A stretch of DNA of 64,000 nt from positions 124,001-188,000 of the forward strand of contig CAXXWT010000001.1 in the NCBI GenBank assembly GCA_963674685.2. The letters are read 5' to 3'. The notes under the pieces were generated by a model. It worked only from the letters and a program-made list of their open reading frames with translations. It did no database searches and was not told the DNA's origin. The stretch comes from G963674685 sp963674685. Its GTDB lineage: Bacteria > Lernaellota > Lernaellaia > JACKCT01. Position 1 is the first letter of the stretch. Every line of letters begins with the position of its first letter. This document shows, piece after piece, positions 17,903 to 26,920 of the stretch. The position numbers were made by a program, and so were the translations under genes.

Positions 17903-17988
17903 GGGATGGCTTCACGTGATTGAAAGGGAAATCGAAATCGGAAATAAGACTAGCGGCTTGACATGACCGGGTCAATGAGGCCGACGAA

Positions 17989-18735
17989 TTATTTTTCCAA
18001 AACGCCGGTCATTTTCTCTTCATATACTTTTCTGGCTTCGGCCAGGCGCTCGGGGGTTCCCACGTCCGACGAGAATCCGCGGCAGACGCAGCCTCCCACG
18101 CGAAGGCCCCGGTCGATGGCCATGGCGACGGCGTCGGTCAGATAGAGTTCGCCGCCCGGACCAGGCTCGATGTCCTCGATGAGGTCAAAGATGCGGTAAT
18201 CGACCAGCAGGATCCCGCGTTTGTTCAAATTGGTCCGGCTGGTTCCCTTTGGGGGCTTTTCGATAATCTTCGTCACGCGGTCGCCGTCGCAATAGACCGC
18301 GGCTCCTTCGTAGGGATCGTCCACTTCGTTAAGCATGATGGAAAAATCGAAACCGCCGTTTAAATGAAACTCCAAAAAACGCTGGTAGTTGCGCTGCGAG
18401 GCCAGGAAAATATCTCCATAGGCCACGAAAAACGGCGTGCTGGTCACCATGTCGGCGGCGCATAAAAGGGCGTGCGCCGTGCCGTTCATTTCATCCTGCT
18501 TGACGAAACTCGTGGACACATCCCACAAAGCTCCCTCGTTGAAGTAATTTTCCACCTTGCCGGCCATGTAGCCCGTGACAAATGTTATGTTGTCGACGCC
18601 GCATGAGGCCAATCCGCGAAGAACATGTTCCGCCAGCGGGTACGGCCCGACGGATACAAGCACTTTGGGAATGGCGTTGGTGAGCGGGCGCAATCTTGTC
18701 CCGGCACCAGCCGCCAGGATAACACCGTCCATCAA
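17989..18735 (-). CDS. Sugar-phosphate nucleotidyltransferase
   Basis: A 248-residue nucleotidyltransferase of the RmlA/GlmU-N type, which joins a sugar 1-phosphate to an NTP. The signature GVILAAGAGTRLRPLTNAIP (residues 4-23) followed by KVLV gives the nucleotide loop and the catalytic Lys. VTGYMAGKVENYF, FVAYGDIFLA (metal-binding Asp) and IIEKPPKGTSRTN are also in the expected order. There is no C-terminal left-handed helix domain. Either of two adjacent ATG codons may be used. The sugar and base specificity cannot be read from sequence. It is followed by the flavoprotein gene after 86 bp. Confidence 0.88.
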   Translation of the reverse strand: MMDGVILAAGAGTRLRPLTNAIPKVLVSVGPYPLAEHVLRGLASCGVDNITFVTGYMAGKVENYFNEGALWDVSTSFVKQDEMNGTAHALLCAADMVTSTPFFVAYGDIFLASQRNYQRFLEFHLNGGFDFSIMLNEVDDPYEGAAVYCDGDRVTKIIEKPPKGTSRTNLNKRGILLVDYRIFDLIEDIEPGPGGELYLTDAVAMAIDRGLRVGGCVCRGFSSDVGTPERLAEARKVYEEKMTGVLEK

Positions 18736-18841
18736 ATGACTCCGTAAATGTTAATTGCGTTAAGTGATACCAGAAGTGTCTGAAGCGTACCACAAAACAG
18801 GAATGTCTTGAAAGGCCATTGCAGGCTGCCGGAAAAATATT

Positions 18842-18875
18842 GGTTCTTCGAGGATTACCGTACTTCATCATGAAA
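18842..18875 (+). repeat. Solo copy of the dispersed MITE-like terminal sequence
   Basis: The stretch around ATTACCGTACTTCATCATGA closely matches the left end of the 228-bp element at 59159-59386 and the copies at 54677 and 46224. Only the end sequence is present here, in the intergenic space between the divergent nucleotidyltransferase and membrane protein genes. It is probably a relic or solo end of the same repeat family. Confidence 0.6.
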
Positions 18876-18972
18876 GGATCGGAAGACATGTCGACAATTC
18901 GGTGATTTATTGGCGGCTTTATCGCAATTGAAAATTTTTAACCGGGTATTTTTCGCTTTGCCGTCGCAAAAT

Positions 18973-20769
18973 ATGGCCATGCGCGCGCTAAGGATATATG
19001 ATCCCGACCCGACGAGTCATCAATTTTCACGGGGCCGGCCCTTGAACAAAAGCTTTGTATTCGGTCTGACATCGGTCATTTTACTTTTCGCCTGGCTTTT
19101 TCTCCCCTTTGCCGGGCCCGTGGACGACGCCTATATCACGATGACTTACAGCAAGAACATCGCGGATGGCAAAGGCATTGTTTTCAATGAAGGGGAAAAT
19201 GTCGAAGGGTGCACGGCTTTCGGGCAGATGGTCATCCTGGCTCTGTTCAGCGGCCTGGGGATCGAGCGCCTGGATATCGTCGCCGTTTTCCTGGATATCC
19301 TGGCATGGGCGGCGCTGCTGACTTTATGCTATGTTTTTTACCGAAAGCAGACCCGCGATATTGAGGGATACCGCCCGGACAGCTTCGACGCGCTTTTCGG
19401 CCTGTACCTGATCGTTTCACCCATGAGCATGATCTGGGCGACTTCCGCCATGGAAACGCCCATCGTAGCCCTATTGTGGATGGGCGCGTTCATGGCCCAT
19501 CTTTCAGAGCGCGAAAACGAATCCTGGCCGCTTTTATCTTCTCTGGCGACGGTGGGCGCGGCGCTGATGCGGCCCGACGGCATACTCATCGCCGTTCCCC
19601 TGGGGCTGTCATGGCTATGGCCTTTCAGGAAGAAATCCGCATTTCGAGGGATTTCTTACGGCGTTATGGTCTGCGCGCTTTTCGGGGGCTACTGGCTGTG
19701 GCGCTGGAATCATTTCGGATATTTCTGGCCCAACACCTTCGCGGCCAAAGTGGGCAGCCCGAGCATTTATTTGAGCGCCGGCGGCCTTTATTATCTGATC
19801 AGAGCCGGGATATCTCTCGCGTTTCCCGTGGCCTTCATTTATTTGATGATCCGCGCAAAGCGCGAAGTTCTTGCAAAGATGCCGCGATGGTTTTGGGTGG
19901 CCGTGGGGATCGTCGCGGTTTCTTCGGCCTACGTGGTGATTATCGGCGGCGATTTCTTCCCTTATTTCCGGTTTCTAGTTCCCGCACTGATTCCGGGCGC
20001 CCTGGCGGCATGGAAATTGTTCCGGATAAAAATCGAGGAAAGAAAAGCCTCCAAAAATGAAATTGAGGCCGGCCCGAAGATCAAACCGGCGAAAGTGTTT
20101 CTGCTTCTTTTCCTGTGGTGCAGTTGGTCCGCTTTCAGCCTGGCGCTGCAGTTCGTCAAGGCCAATATGCTCGTGGAATGGACGCACAACTGGAGTTACG
20201 TCGGCCGGGAACTCAAACGGCTGACGCCCTCGGACGCGTACATCGCCACGCTGCCCATCGGGGCCATCGGTTATTACAGCGACCGAAAAATCCTGGATAT
20301 TGTGGGATTGACGAACCTGGCGATCGGCCGCAAAGCGATTCATACGGGCAAACGCATCGTCGGCCATGAAAAGCACGATACGAAATACGTTCTCGACGAA
20401 AAGCCGGATCTGATCCTTACGTGGCCTGACCTTTATAAAAGCATCCCGAAAAAACCTGAGGCATGGCTTCATGCGCATACTATCGCGACGGCGCAAAGGC
20501 GCATATTTCTTTCCCCGAGAACTTTCAAGCTTTATGAACCCATGGCCCTGAAAACTCCCCGGGGATTTGTGCTGGGATTCATGCGCAAGGACAATATCGG
20601 CCGGGACGGGTGGGATGCCTTCGTGCCGTTGAGCACGAAATTGCAAAAACGCCTTTTCGATCCCGTGAAATTCCGGAAGATCAACAAGCCGACTTTAAAG
20701 GAGCTTTTCAACGGGGCGGGGATGAAAAGCGCAAAGTCGAAAGGCAAAGAGAAAAAATCAGGTCCATGA
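18973..20769 (+). CDS. Polytopic membrane protein, glycosyltransferase-C/mannosyltransferase-like
   Basis: About 600 residues with roughly ten membrane helices in the first two thirds and a soluble periplasmic-type C-terminal domain. The first helix is followed by GPVDDAYITMTYSKNIADGK and GIVFNEGENVEGCTAFG. Such an acidic DD pair after helix 1 is the hallmark of GT-C enzymes such as ArnT-like and PMT-like proteins, which use lipid-linked sugars. The start is uncertain: TTG at 18910, ATG at 18973 and TTG at 19042 (just before helix 1) are in frame and none has a strong ribosome site. It is divergent from the sugar nucleotidyltransferase, supporting a glycan role. Confidence 0.8.
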   Translation: MAMRALRIYDPDPTSHQFSRGRPLNKSFVFGLTSVILLFAWLFLPFAGPVDDAYITMTYSKNIADGKGIVFNEGENVEGCTAFGQMVILALFSGLGIERLDIVAVFLDILAWAALLTLCYVFYRKQTRDIEGYRPDSFDALFGLYLIVSPMSMIWATSAMETPIVALLWMGAFMAHLSERENESWPLLSSLATVGAALMRPDGILIAVPLGLSWLWPFRKKSAFRGISYGVMVCALFGGYWLWRWNHFGYFWPNTFAAKVGSPSIYLSAGGLYYLIRAGISLAFPVAFIYLMIRAKREVLAKMPRWFWVAVGIVAVSSAYVVIIGGDFFPYFRFLVPALIPGALAAWKLFRIKIEERKASKNEIEAGPKIKPAKVFLLLFLWCSWSAFSLALQFVKANMLVEWTHNWSYVGRELKRLTPSDAYIATLPIGAIGYYSDRKILDIVGLTNLAIGRKAIHTGKRIVGHEKHDTKYVLDEKPDLILTWPDLYKSIPKKPEAWLHAHTIATAQRRIFLSPRTFKLYEPMALKTPRGFVLGFMRKDNIGRDGWDAFVPLSTKLQKRLFDPVKFRKINKPTLKELFNGAGMKSAKSKGKEKKSGP

Positions 20770-20941
20770 AATTGCCGTTTCATCTTTTGACCGCAGGGGA
20801 TTTTGCAAGAGAGGGAATCTTGACTTGCCCCGATCTTGGTGATAACTGAAATAAGCAAGGGAATGAAAGACAAAAGGGCGTCTTATCAACAAAAACGCTA
20901 ATGTTAGCGGATCATTCACAAAGAAAAAGGAGAGTAAGTTT

Positions 20942-21307
20942 ATGAAAAAATTGATCCTTATCTCTGTCATTTTGGCGGCTTTCCTGGTTTCCAGCGTCGC
21001 CGTGGCGCAGGTCTACGAGGTCAAAGGCAAAAAAGGCGTGTACACGATGGGTGGAAAAATCCACAAGTACGATCCCTACGACAAGAAAAAAGACGACGGC
21101 AAAATCGGCAGGCTCTACATTCTTCTGCCGGGAAAAACCAAAGAAGAAGATGCCAAAAAGCTGTACGTCACGGATAAATCGGCAATCAAACTCGCCTCCG
21201 GCGCCGAAGCGACGGTCGGGCAGTTGAATCCCGATGTCTCCGTCAAAGTTACGTACAAGAAAACGTCCAAGAATGAACTTGTTATTCGCGAGATCGAGAT
21301 TCAGTAA
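20942..21307 (+). CDS. Small secreted protein of unknown function
   Basis: A 121-residue protein with a clear Sec signal peptide (residues 1-22, MKKLILISVILAAFLVSSVA then VAQV) and a mature Lys-rich domain of about 100 residues (KGKKGVYTMGGKIHKYDPYD near 29-48). No Cys is present, so it is soluble periplasmic or secreted, not a lipoprotein. I do not recognise the family. AAGGAG at 20928 is well placed before the ATG. A strong hairpin with a T-run follows, so it is probably monocistronic. Confidence 0.8.
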   Translation: MKKLILISVILAAFLVSSVAVAQVYEVKGKKGVYTMGGKIHKYDPYDKKKDDGKIGRLYILLPGKTKEEDAKKLYVTDKSAIKLASGAEATVGQLNPDVSVKVTYKKTSKNELVIREIEIQ

Positions 21308-21331
21308 GCAAAACTCAAGTTAAAGAAGAAG

Positions 21332-21361
21332 GGCGGGGTCATATGGCTCCCGCCTTTTTTT
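21332..21361 (+). terminator. Rho-independent terminator
   Basis: GGCGGG at 21332-21337 pairs with CCCGCC at 21349-21354, followed immediately by seven T residues. It ends the small secreted protein transcript. Its position between convergent genes suggests it may also slow transcription from dnaJ, though the A-rich side on the other strand is less regular. Confidence 0.85.
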
Positions 21362-21363
21362 GA

Positions 21364-22488
21364 TTATTCGCCGGATGCGAAATGCTTGATGCGGTCGATC
21401 AGGCTCGAAATCTTGTCGCCTTTTTTGTCGGATTCGATTTTACCGAATTCTTTGAGAAGCTCTTTTTGCCTTTTGTTGACCTTCCGTGGGACCTTCAGCC
21501 TGACGACGCAGAGTTGATCTCCCCGTCCATATCCCTGCAGCCTGGGTATGCCCTTGCCGCGTATCCGAAGAATATCCTCGTGTTGCGAGCCGGCGGGCAC
21601 GCTTAACGTGACATCGCCGTCCAGTGTAGGGACTTCCAGCTTTTTGCCTAAAACCGCTTCGTGAAACATGACCGGAATATCGATGACGACGTCGTTTTCG
21701 TGGCGCTGAAAGACTTCGTGCGGCTTGACGTGGATAAAAACGTACAGATCGCCCGGAGGGCCGCCGCTTGCGCCGTCTTCGCCCTTGCCGGAAACGCGCA
21801 GACGCATGCCGTCTTCGACGCCCGCCGGGATCCGGACCGAAACTTGAGTTTTTTCCACAATGCGTCCCGTGCCGGAGCAATCCTTGCACGGATCCTTGAT
21901 GATCTTTCCGGCGCCCCCGCAGCTATGGCAGGTGGTGGAAATGGAGAAAAATCCTTGCGTTCTGCGCACCTGGCCGGCGCCCTGGCATAAGGGGCAGACC
22001 ACGGGATTCGAGCCCGGCGCGACGCCGGAGCCCTTGCAGGTCAGGCAGGACGCCCTGCGTGGGACGGATAACTGCTTTGTCGCTCCGAAGGCGGCTTCCT
22101 CGAAAGGAATTTCCAGATCGAAACGGACGTCGTCGCCCCGGTATGCGCCTCCCCGCCGGGAACCGCGCCGCGATCCGCCCATGCCGAAAATTTCCTCGAA
22201 GATGGACCCCATGGAGGAAAATACGTCGCCGAAATCGCTGAATCCCTGGTATCCCGCCCCGCGAAGGCCGTCGTGCCCGAATCGGTCGTATGTCTCTTTT
22301 TTCTGCGGGTCGGATAAAACCTGATACGCTTCCGAGGCTTCCTTGAAACTCATCTCCGCTTCGGCGTTTCCGGGATTCTTGTCCGGGTGGTATTTCAGGG
22401 CCAGTTCCCGGTAGGCTTTCTTGATCGCAACGCCGTCGGCGTCGCGCGATACGCCGAGAATTTCGTAATAATCCTTTGTCGTGGTCAT
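21364..22488 (-). CDS. dnaJ: Chaperone protein DnaJ
   Basis: A 374-residue type I Hsp40 co-chaperone that delivers substrates to DnaK and stimulates its ATPase. It has a J domain at residues 5-70 with YHPDKNPGN, a Gly/Arg-rich linker (GGSRRGSRRGGAYRG), a four-repeat zinc centre (CLTCKGSG, CPLCQGAG, CHSCGGAG, CKDCSGTG, residues 146-215) and C-terminal substrate domains. All four CxxCxGxG repeats are intact. It is the last gene of a minus-strand run with rpoZ; dnaK and grpE are not in this window. Confidence 0.97.
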   Translation of the reverse strand: MTTTKDYYEILGVSRDADGVAIKKAYRELALKYHPDKNPGNAEAEMSFKEASEAYQVLSDPQKKETYDRFGHDGLRGAGYQGFSDFGDVFSSMGSIFEEIFGMGGSRRGSRRGGAYRGDDVRFDLEIPFEEAAFGATKQLSVPRRASCLTCKGSGVAPGSNPVVCPLCQGAGQVRRTQGFFSISTTCHSCGGAGKIIKDPCKDCSGTGRIVEKTQVSVRIPAGVEDGMRLRVSGKGEDGASGGPPGDLYVFIHVKPHEVFQRHENDVVIDIPVMFHEAVLGKKLEVPTLDGDVTLSVPAGSQHEDILRIRGKGIPRLQGYGRGDQLCVVRLKVPRKVNKRQKELLKEFGKIESDKKGDKISSLIDRIKHFASGE

Positions 22489-22545
22489 GCGTTAAAAACC
22501 GGTGCTAAAAATGAGAGCCGGGCGGGCTTGAAATACTTGTATGTA

Positions 22546-22788
22546 TTATTCGATTGCTTCGGATTCGGCTTCCGTGGTTTTCGGCTTGGCCTGTTCGGAA
22601 GACTCCTCCATCTCCTGCCTGGCCTCATCGAAAAGATCCACGGCGGTGACGTATCTGACTTCTTCCTTCATGTCGGGAAGCTCTTTAAGCCACTTCTTAT
22701 ATTCTTTGCTGTCGTACAGCCCTTTGTTTTTATTTCTTTCCAGCAGGCGGATATCGAATATTTGCTCGGGCCTTCTAATTATGCTCAT
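22546..22788 (-). CDS. Small charged protein between rpoZ and dnaJ
   Basis: An 80-residue protein rich in Glu, Lys and Arg, beginning MSIIRRPEQIFDIRLLERNK and ending with an acidic, low-complexity tail. The ATG at 22788 has an ideal GGAGG with a short spacer; an ATG four codons upstream lacks it. There is no signal peptide or membrane helix, so it should be cytoplasmic. I do not recognise the family. Its tight placement between rpoZ (41 bp) and dnaJ (57 bp) suggests co-transcription with both and possibly a link to RNA polymerase or chaperone function. Confidence 0.72.
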   Translation of the reverse strand: MSIIRRPEQIFDIRLLERNKNKGLYDSKEYKKWLKELPDMKEEVRYVTAVDLFDEARQEMEESSEQAKPKTTEAESEAIE

Positions 22789-22829
22789 GGTCGCCTCCAA
22801 ACTTGCGGGGCAAGCTTATGGGATCGGAT

Positions 22830-23048
22830 TTATTCTTCTATTTCTTCCGGCCGGTTGTCGTGCTTGATGACCTGGACTTTGCCCGCGGCGATTTCCCTCA
22901 GCGAATTGACGATATCCTTGTTGTTGTCGGATTCGATAAGAACTTTGCTGCCGCGCATGAGTTGCCGGGTTCGACGCGCCGCCAGGAGAACGAGTTGGAA
23001 GCGGTTGTCCACGTGTTCGATGCAATCTTCAACGGTGATTCGGGCCAT
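22830..23048 (-). CDS. rpoZ: DNA-directed RNA polymerase subunit omega
   Basis: A 72-residue omega subunit, which stabilises the beta-prime subunit in the RNA polymerase core. The diagnostic segment is MARITVEDCIEHVDNRFQLV followed by LLAARRTRQLMRG and a VNSLREIAAGKV helix. GGGAG lies upstream of the ATG. In many proteobacteria rpoZ sits with gmk and spoT; here it follows a DUF4340 gene and precedes dnaJ, an unusual setting. Confidence 0.94.
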   Translation of the reverse strand: MARITVEDCIEHVDNRFQLVLLAARRTRQLMRGSKVLIESDNNKDIVNSLREIAAGKVQVIKHDNRPEEIEE

Positions 23049-23078
23049 GTTTGTTCTCCCTGTTGGGTTTTCAAATCC

Positions 23079-24545
23079 CTAAAGCGTTCCATCCGATTCG
23101 ACGTCGGCATCGGGTGCGGTTTCTTCCTTGATCGGAGTCAGCCATTCATCGATGGAATCCGGCCAGTCTTTCAGCAGGCCGGGATCCATTTCAAAAATGC
23201 CGTCCGATAGGTTCCCGCGCCCCGCGACAATTTCCGAACCGCCGTCGGACTTCATGCGCGCCGCCTCGATCCATGCCAGCAAGGTCTTGTCGGCGCCGTA
23301 CATTTCAAAACGCGCATCGAAATCCGCCAAAGCGCTTTGCGCGGTTTCGAGTTGCGGCGAACTCAAAAAGCGCCGGCCCTCGACATCGACGAGTCGGCGC
23401 AAGGCGTCCAGGACTTTTTCCTGATCCAAAGCCCCGGCTGCTTCGGATATTAAGTCCCCATCCGAAGAGCGCGAAATGTTAATGGTTTTATCGCCAAAGC
23501 GCAATACCCAATTATGGACGTCCGGAACATTGAAATCCACCAGGGTTTTATCTTTGAGATCGTTGGTTTGAAGGTCGATTTTTTCCATCGCGTGGCCGGG
23601 GATGGAGCACAGATAGCCTTTGGGAGGCACGGCGTAGTAATCCCCGGCGGGATCCTTCGAGCCGATGGAGATTTCAATGGATTCGGGCGTTTTGCCGTCG
23701 CCGTATTGCACGGTGAACACCGATTGATCTTCTCCCAGGCCGTATTCTTCGAGATTTTCCGCGTTTTCCTTGAAAATGGATTTTACCTTCAAAGAGCGCA
23801 GGCCCTGCATGACTTTATCGACGGCCTCGCCGTCGGCTCTCCACCATTTTACCGGTCCGGTCAGCTTCCATTCGCTTTTCTCATCGGGAAAGTCGCTCGC
23901 CGAGTCGTCGTCGCCTTCGGATTCGATTCGCTCTTTTCCCAGGATGTAAATCGGCTTTCCACCTCTTGAATAGGAGACTTTGATCGGCTCCCGATCGTAG
24001 GTGGTGGGCAGAATCTCTTTATCCCGGTACTTGTCCGACGGCTCCAGCAGCGAGTTTTTCAGCGAACTGGGAAATACGAAAAGCTTCGGCAGACCGTCGA
24101 TCATCGCGTAAACGGCGTCTCCGATTTTATGACTGGCCCCGAAAATCAGCGTCTGAGAATGGGCCGCGGCGGTGAAAGTGATCCTGAAAGTGGAGTCGGG
24201 CAGTCCGTAGATCGAAAGATCCTCGTCGGGATCGTCGATGATGCGGTCCGGTTTCGTGGTTCGGAATTTTGAAATGATTCCCTGAACGGCGAATTTGTCC
24301 GCGTCGTCCTGATAGGGTTTGATGACTTTCCAGCCTTCGCCGCCCTCGACATTGGCCATAACGGTTTGGAGTCCGGCGGCGTCGATGTCGATCTTGCTCA
24401 AATCATCCCACGCAAGATCAAAAGCGTAGCCTTCCTGCTTTTTCTCCTCGGCTTCGCGGGTGATCCGGGGCCTTTCATAAAAGAAATATACGGCGGCGAC
24501 GGCGGCGAGAATGAGAAGAGCGGCAACGGTTTTTTTAATGCTCAT
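23079..24545 (-). CDS. DUF4340 domain-containing membrane-anchored protein
   Basis: A 488-residue protein with one N-terminal membrane helix (KTVAALLILAAVAAVYFFY, residues 5-23) and a large extracytoplasmic domain made of DUF4340-like repeats (GWKVIKPYQDDADKFAVQGI and YGLPDSTFRITF). DUF4340 proteins usually accompany GldG-like subunits of ABC exporters. This gene overlaps the GldG-like gene by 4 bp (ATGA), as expected for a subunit of the same complex. The exported substrate is unknown. Confidence 0.88.
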   Translation of the reverse strand: MSIKKTVAALLILAAVAAVYFFYERPRITREAEEKKQEGYAFDLAWDDLSKIDIDAAGLQTVMANVEGGEGWKVIKPYQDDADKFAVQGIISKFRTTKPDRIIDDPDEDLSIYGLPDSTFRITFTAAAHSQTLIFGASHKIGDAVYAMIDGLPKLFVFPSSLKNSLLEPSDKYRDKEILPTTYDREPIKVSYSRGGKPIYILGKERIESEGDDDSASDFPDEKSEWKLTGPVKWWRADGEAVDKVMQGLRSLKVKSIFKENAENLEEYGLGEDQSVFTVQYGDGKTPESIEISIGSKDPAGDYYAVPPKGYLCSIPGHAMEKIDLQTNDLKDKTLVDFNVPDVHNWVLRFGDKTINISRSSDGDLISEAAGALDQEKVLDALRRLVDVEGRRFLSSPQLETAQSALADFDARFEMYGADKTLLAWIEAARMKSDGGSEIVAGRGNLSDGIFEMDPGLLKDWPDSIDEWLTPIKEETAPDADVESDGTL

Positions 24546-26131
24546 GCGTTGCTCCGCCGGTTTCGTGAAATGATGACGCCGATTCCGAACATGGACGCCA
24601 GCATGGGGATGAACACGACGGAAATGAAAAATACCGCGGCCCGGTCCTCGCTGCTCAGGAAGATCGAGGACGGAGCGAACGCATTGCTGCGTACGGAGAT
24701 GATTTCCTCTTTTCCCGTCAGCCAGGCGATGCCGTTGAGCGCCAGATTGGCGTTGAAGAGCTGGCCGATCATCCCGTTGCGGACAAAGGTCGAGTCTCCG
24801 ATAACGATGATCCGGCTTTGCGCCGGTGAATCGCCGTTATCGGATGCGGCGGTATCGTCGTCGCTGTCTTCGGCCTTATTCGTTTCCGGCGTCACTTCAA
24901 TGGCGGCGCCCAGCACGAGGGGCCCGGCGAGATCGTCGTTTTCTTTTTCGACGGCGCCTTCATCCAGCAGTTTCTTGGTGTTGACTTCGCCCCAGGATTG
25001 TTCGCTGGTTTTTAAAAGCGGCGTGGCGTCGGCCATGGAGCCGGCTTGTGAGTCCACGGTCAGGCTGCGCGCCATCTGAAAAATGGTGGGCTGCTTAATG
25101 TCCTTCGTGATTTCGTGATGGGGATAATCCTGCACAACGGGAGTTGCGCCGATCTGGCTGCCCAAAAAGGGAATTTCCTGGACCTCGATGAGAATATCGT
25201 TGTCAAACCTTACGCCGTAGGAAGCCATCCATTCTTCCAACCCCGTTTCAACCATGGGCTCAGTCAGCAGCATCATGGAGCCGCCGTCGGCAACCCACTT
25301 TTTCAAAGCCGCGATTTCCGCTTCGGCCAGCGCCCTGTCGGGACCCGCCACGATCACGGCGCCGCACTCGGGCGGCACGATTCTGCCCGCCAGCACGATT
25401 TGCTTGACGTCGTGATTTTCATTTTCCAGAAGCCGCTTCAACATGGAGGCGCCGATTTCCTCGTCGTCTTCGACGCCGGCTTCCCCGTGCCCGGCGACGA
25501 AGCAGACGGGACCGGTTTTGACTTGCGTGATTTTCAAAATGGACTGGGTGAGGGCTTCTTCCGCTTGCTGGGAAATGATGTTGCTTCGCCCGTCGGATTC
25601 CACGACGATGGCGCCGCGCTGGGTCACGTCATATCCCTGCAGCCGCTCGGGATTTCTGTCCGGATCGATGATGCGGTAAGTGAACATATCCTTCGGCGCC
25701 GCCTCGACATAGCGTTTGAGCAGCTTCTCAAAACCTTCCGATTCTCCGGGAGCGAAAAAACCGGTGACCATAACCTCATTTTTCAAGCTCTGAAGAATCT
25801 TCACGGTCTGATCGGAAAGGGTGTTGACCTTGGATGAGGTGCCGTCCCAGGTTTTTTCGTATCCCGCGGCGATAACGTTGGCGAAAACGATGATGGCTGT
25901 CACGAGAATTGTGAAAAAGATGGCGTTGGCGCCGAATTTCGTCGTGCGTCTTCTTAAGGTAGTGGTGACGCTGCCCAGATCCATCATCAGGCCCGCGACC
26001 AGAAGCACCGGCCCCAGGGCGACGACGTACCAGAATTGAATCAGCATATCCGTCGCGAAAAAAAGCGTGATCAGGGCGATCAGCGACAGCAGCAATCCTT
26101 CATATTTCAATACCGATGCGATGGATTTCAT
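24542..26131 (-). CDS. GldG-like ABC transporter auxiliary subunit
   Basis: A 529-residue protein with two to three N-terminal membrane helices, an extracytoplasmic ABC_transp_aux-type domain (VNTLSDQTVKILQSLKNEV near residues 102-120, PVCFVAGHGEAGVED near 210) and a C-terminal membrane helix near 500-520. This is the GldG family, named from Bacteroidetes gliding motility but widespread with GldA and GldF in bacteria that do not glide. It contains an acidic stretch near 415-430. It lies between the permease gene (7 bp) and the DUF4340 gene (4 bp overlap). Confidence 0.88.
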   Translation of the reverse strand: MKSIASVLKYEGLLLSLIALITLFFATDMLIQFWYVVALGPVLLVAGLMMDLGSVTTTLRRRTTKFGANAIFFTILVTAIIVFANVIAAGYEKTWDGTSSKVNTLSDQTVKILQSLKNEVMVTGFFAPGESEGFEKLLKRYVEAAPKDMFTYRIIDPDRNPERLQGYDVTQRGAIVVESDGRSNIISQQAEEALTQSILKITQVKTGPVCFVAGHGEAGVEDDEEIGASMLKRLLENENHDVKQIVLAGRIVPPECGAVIVAGPDRALAEAEIAALKKWVADGGSMMLLTEPMVETGLEEWMASYGVRFDNDILIEVQEIPFLGSQIGATPVVQDYPHHEITKDIKQPTIFQMARSLTVDSQAGSMADATPLLKTSEQSWGEVNTKKLLDEGAVEKENDDLAGPLVLGAAIEVTPETNKAEDSDDDTAASDNGDSPAQSRIIVIGDSTFVRNGMIGQLFNANLALNGIAWLTGKEEIISVRSNAFAPSSIFLSSEDRAAVFFISVVFIPMLASMFGIGVIISRNRRSNA

Positions 26132-26138
26132 ATTCGTT

Positions 26139-26909
26139 CTACCTCCAGCGCGAGCTTTCGACGACGCGCGTGGCCAGGAAAATGAAAAAGAAAATGAACG
26201 CCGCGAAATAGACCAGGTCGCTGACGGCGATGACGCCCTGGGCGAAGTTCTCGAAGTGCGTCATGATGGCGATGTATTTGAGAACCTTGCCCGCCGCGCC
26301 GGCGACGGATTCCGCCAGCCAGCCGACGATCCACAGCAAAAGAAGCGTGAAAAAGGACCACACGGCGGCCTGGGTCTGCGTTTTCGCCAGGGTGCTTGAA
26401 AAAAGGCCGAAAGCGATGAACGAGGCGCCCATGAGAAAAAGCCCCGCATAGCCCGTGAGGATTTTTCCCACGTCGGGATTGCCGTATTTGAAAAGAATCA
26501 ACGGAAACTGCGCGGTCAGAAAAACCGCGAAGGCGTAAAACGAAATGGCGCCCATGAACTTGCCCCAGACGATGGACGACTCGGAAATGGGGCTGGTCAA
26601 AAGAGTCTCCTCGGTTCCGTTTTTTCGTTCCTCGGCGTACAGGCGCATGGTCATCAGCGGGATGATCAAAAGGAGAATGACGCTCAAGTTGTGAAAGAGC
26701 GGCGTGATGATCATGTCGTTGACGTTGAGTTGCTGCATGGCCATGGGATTTTGATAACTCTGGAACTGGGCCTGCATCTGCACGAAGTAGGTGAATAAGT
26801 CGAAATAGAAAAGGCCCGCCAGCGTGATAAAAACCACGAGGATCACGTAGGCGATGGGCGACAGGAAGAACTGCTTCAATTCCTTTTGCCATATGGTCAG
26901 GATATGCAA
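26139..26909 (-). CDS. ABC-2 type transporter permease (GldF-like)
   Basis: A 256-residue integral membrane subunit with six predicted helices, beginning LHILTIWQKELKQFFLSPIA and containing the RLYAEERKNGTEETLLTSPI segment typical of ABC-2 permeases near residue 95. I chose the TTG at 26909: it has GGGGGTGA just upstream, lies 11 bp after the ATPase stop, and begins the conserved N-terminus. The ATG at 26993 would put 28 non-homologous residues inside the ATPase gene. It forms an exporter with the ATPase and the GldG-like and DUF4340 proteins. Confidence 0.87.
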   Translation of the reverse strand: MHILTIWQKELKQFFLSPIAYVILVVFITLAGLFYFDLFTYFVQMQAQFQSYQNPMAMQQLNVNDMIITPLFHNLSVILLLIIPLMTMRLYAEERKNGTEETLLTSPISESSIVWGKFMGAISFYAFAVFLTAQFPLILFKYGNPDVGKILTGYAGLFLMGASFIAFGLFSSTLAKTQTQAAVWSFFTLLLLWIVGWLAESVAGAAGKVLKYIAIMTHFENFAQGVIAVSDLVYFAAFIFFFIFLATRVVESSRWR

Positions 26910-26920
26910 ATCGTCACCCC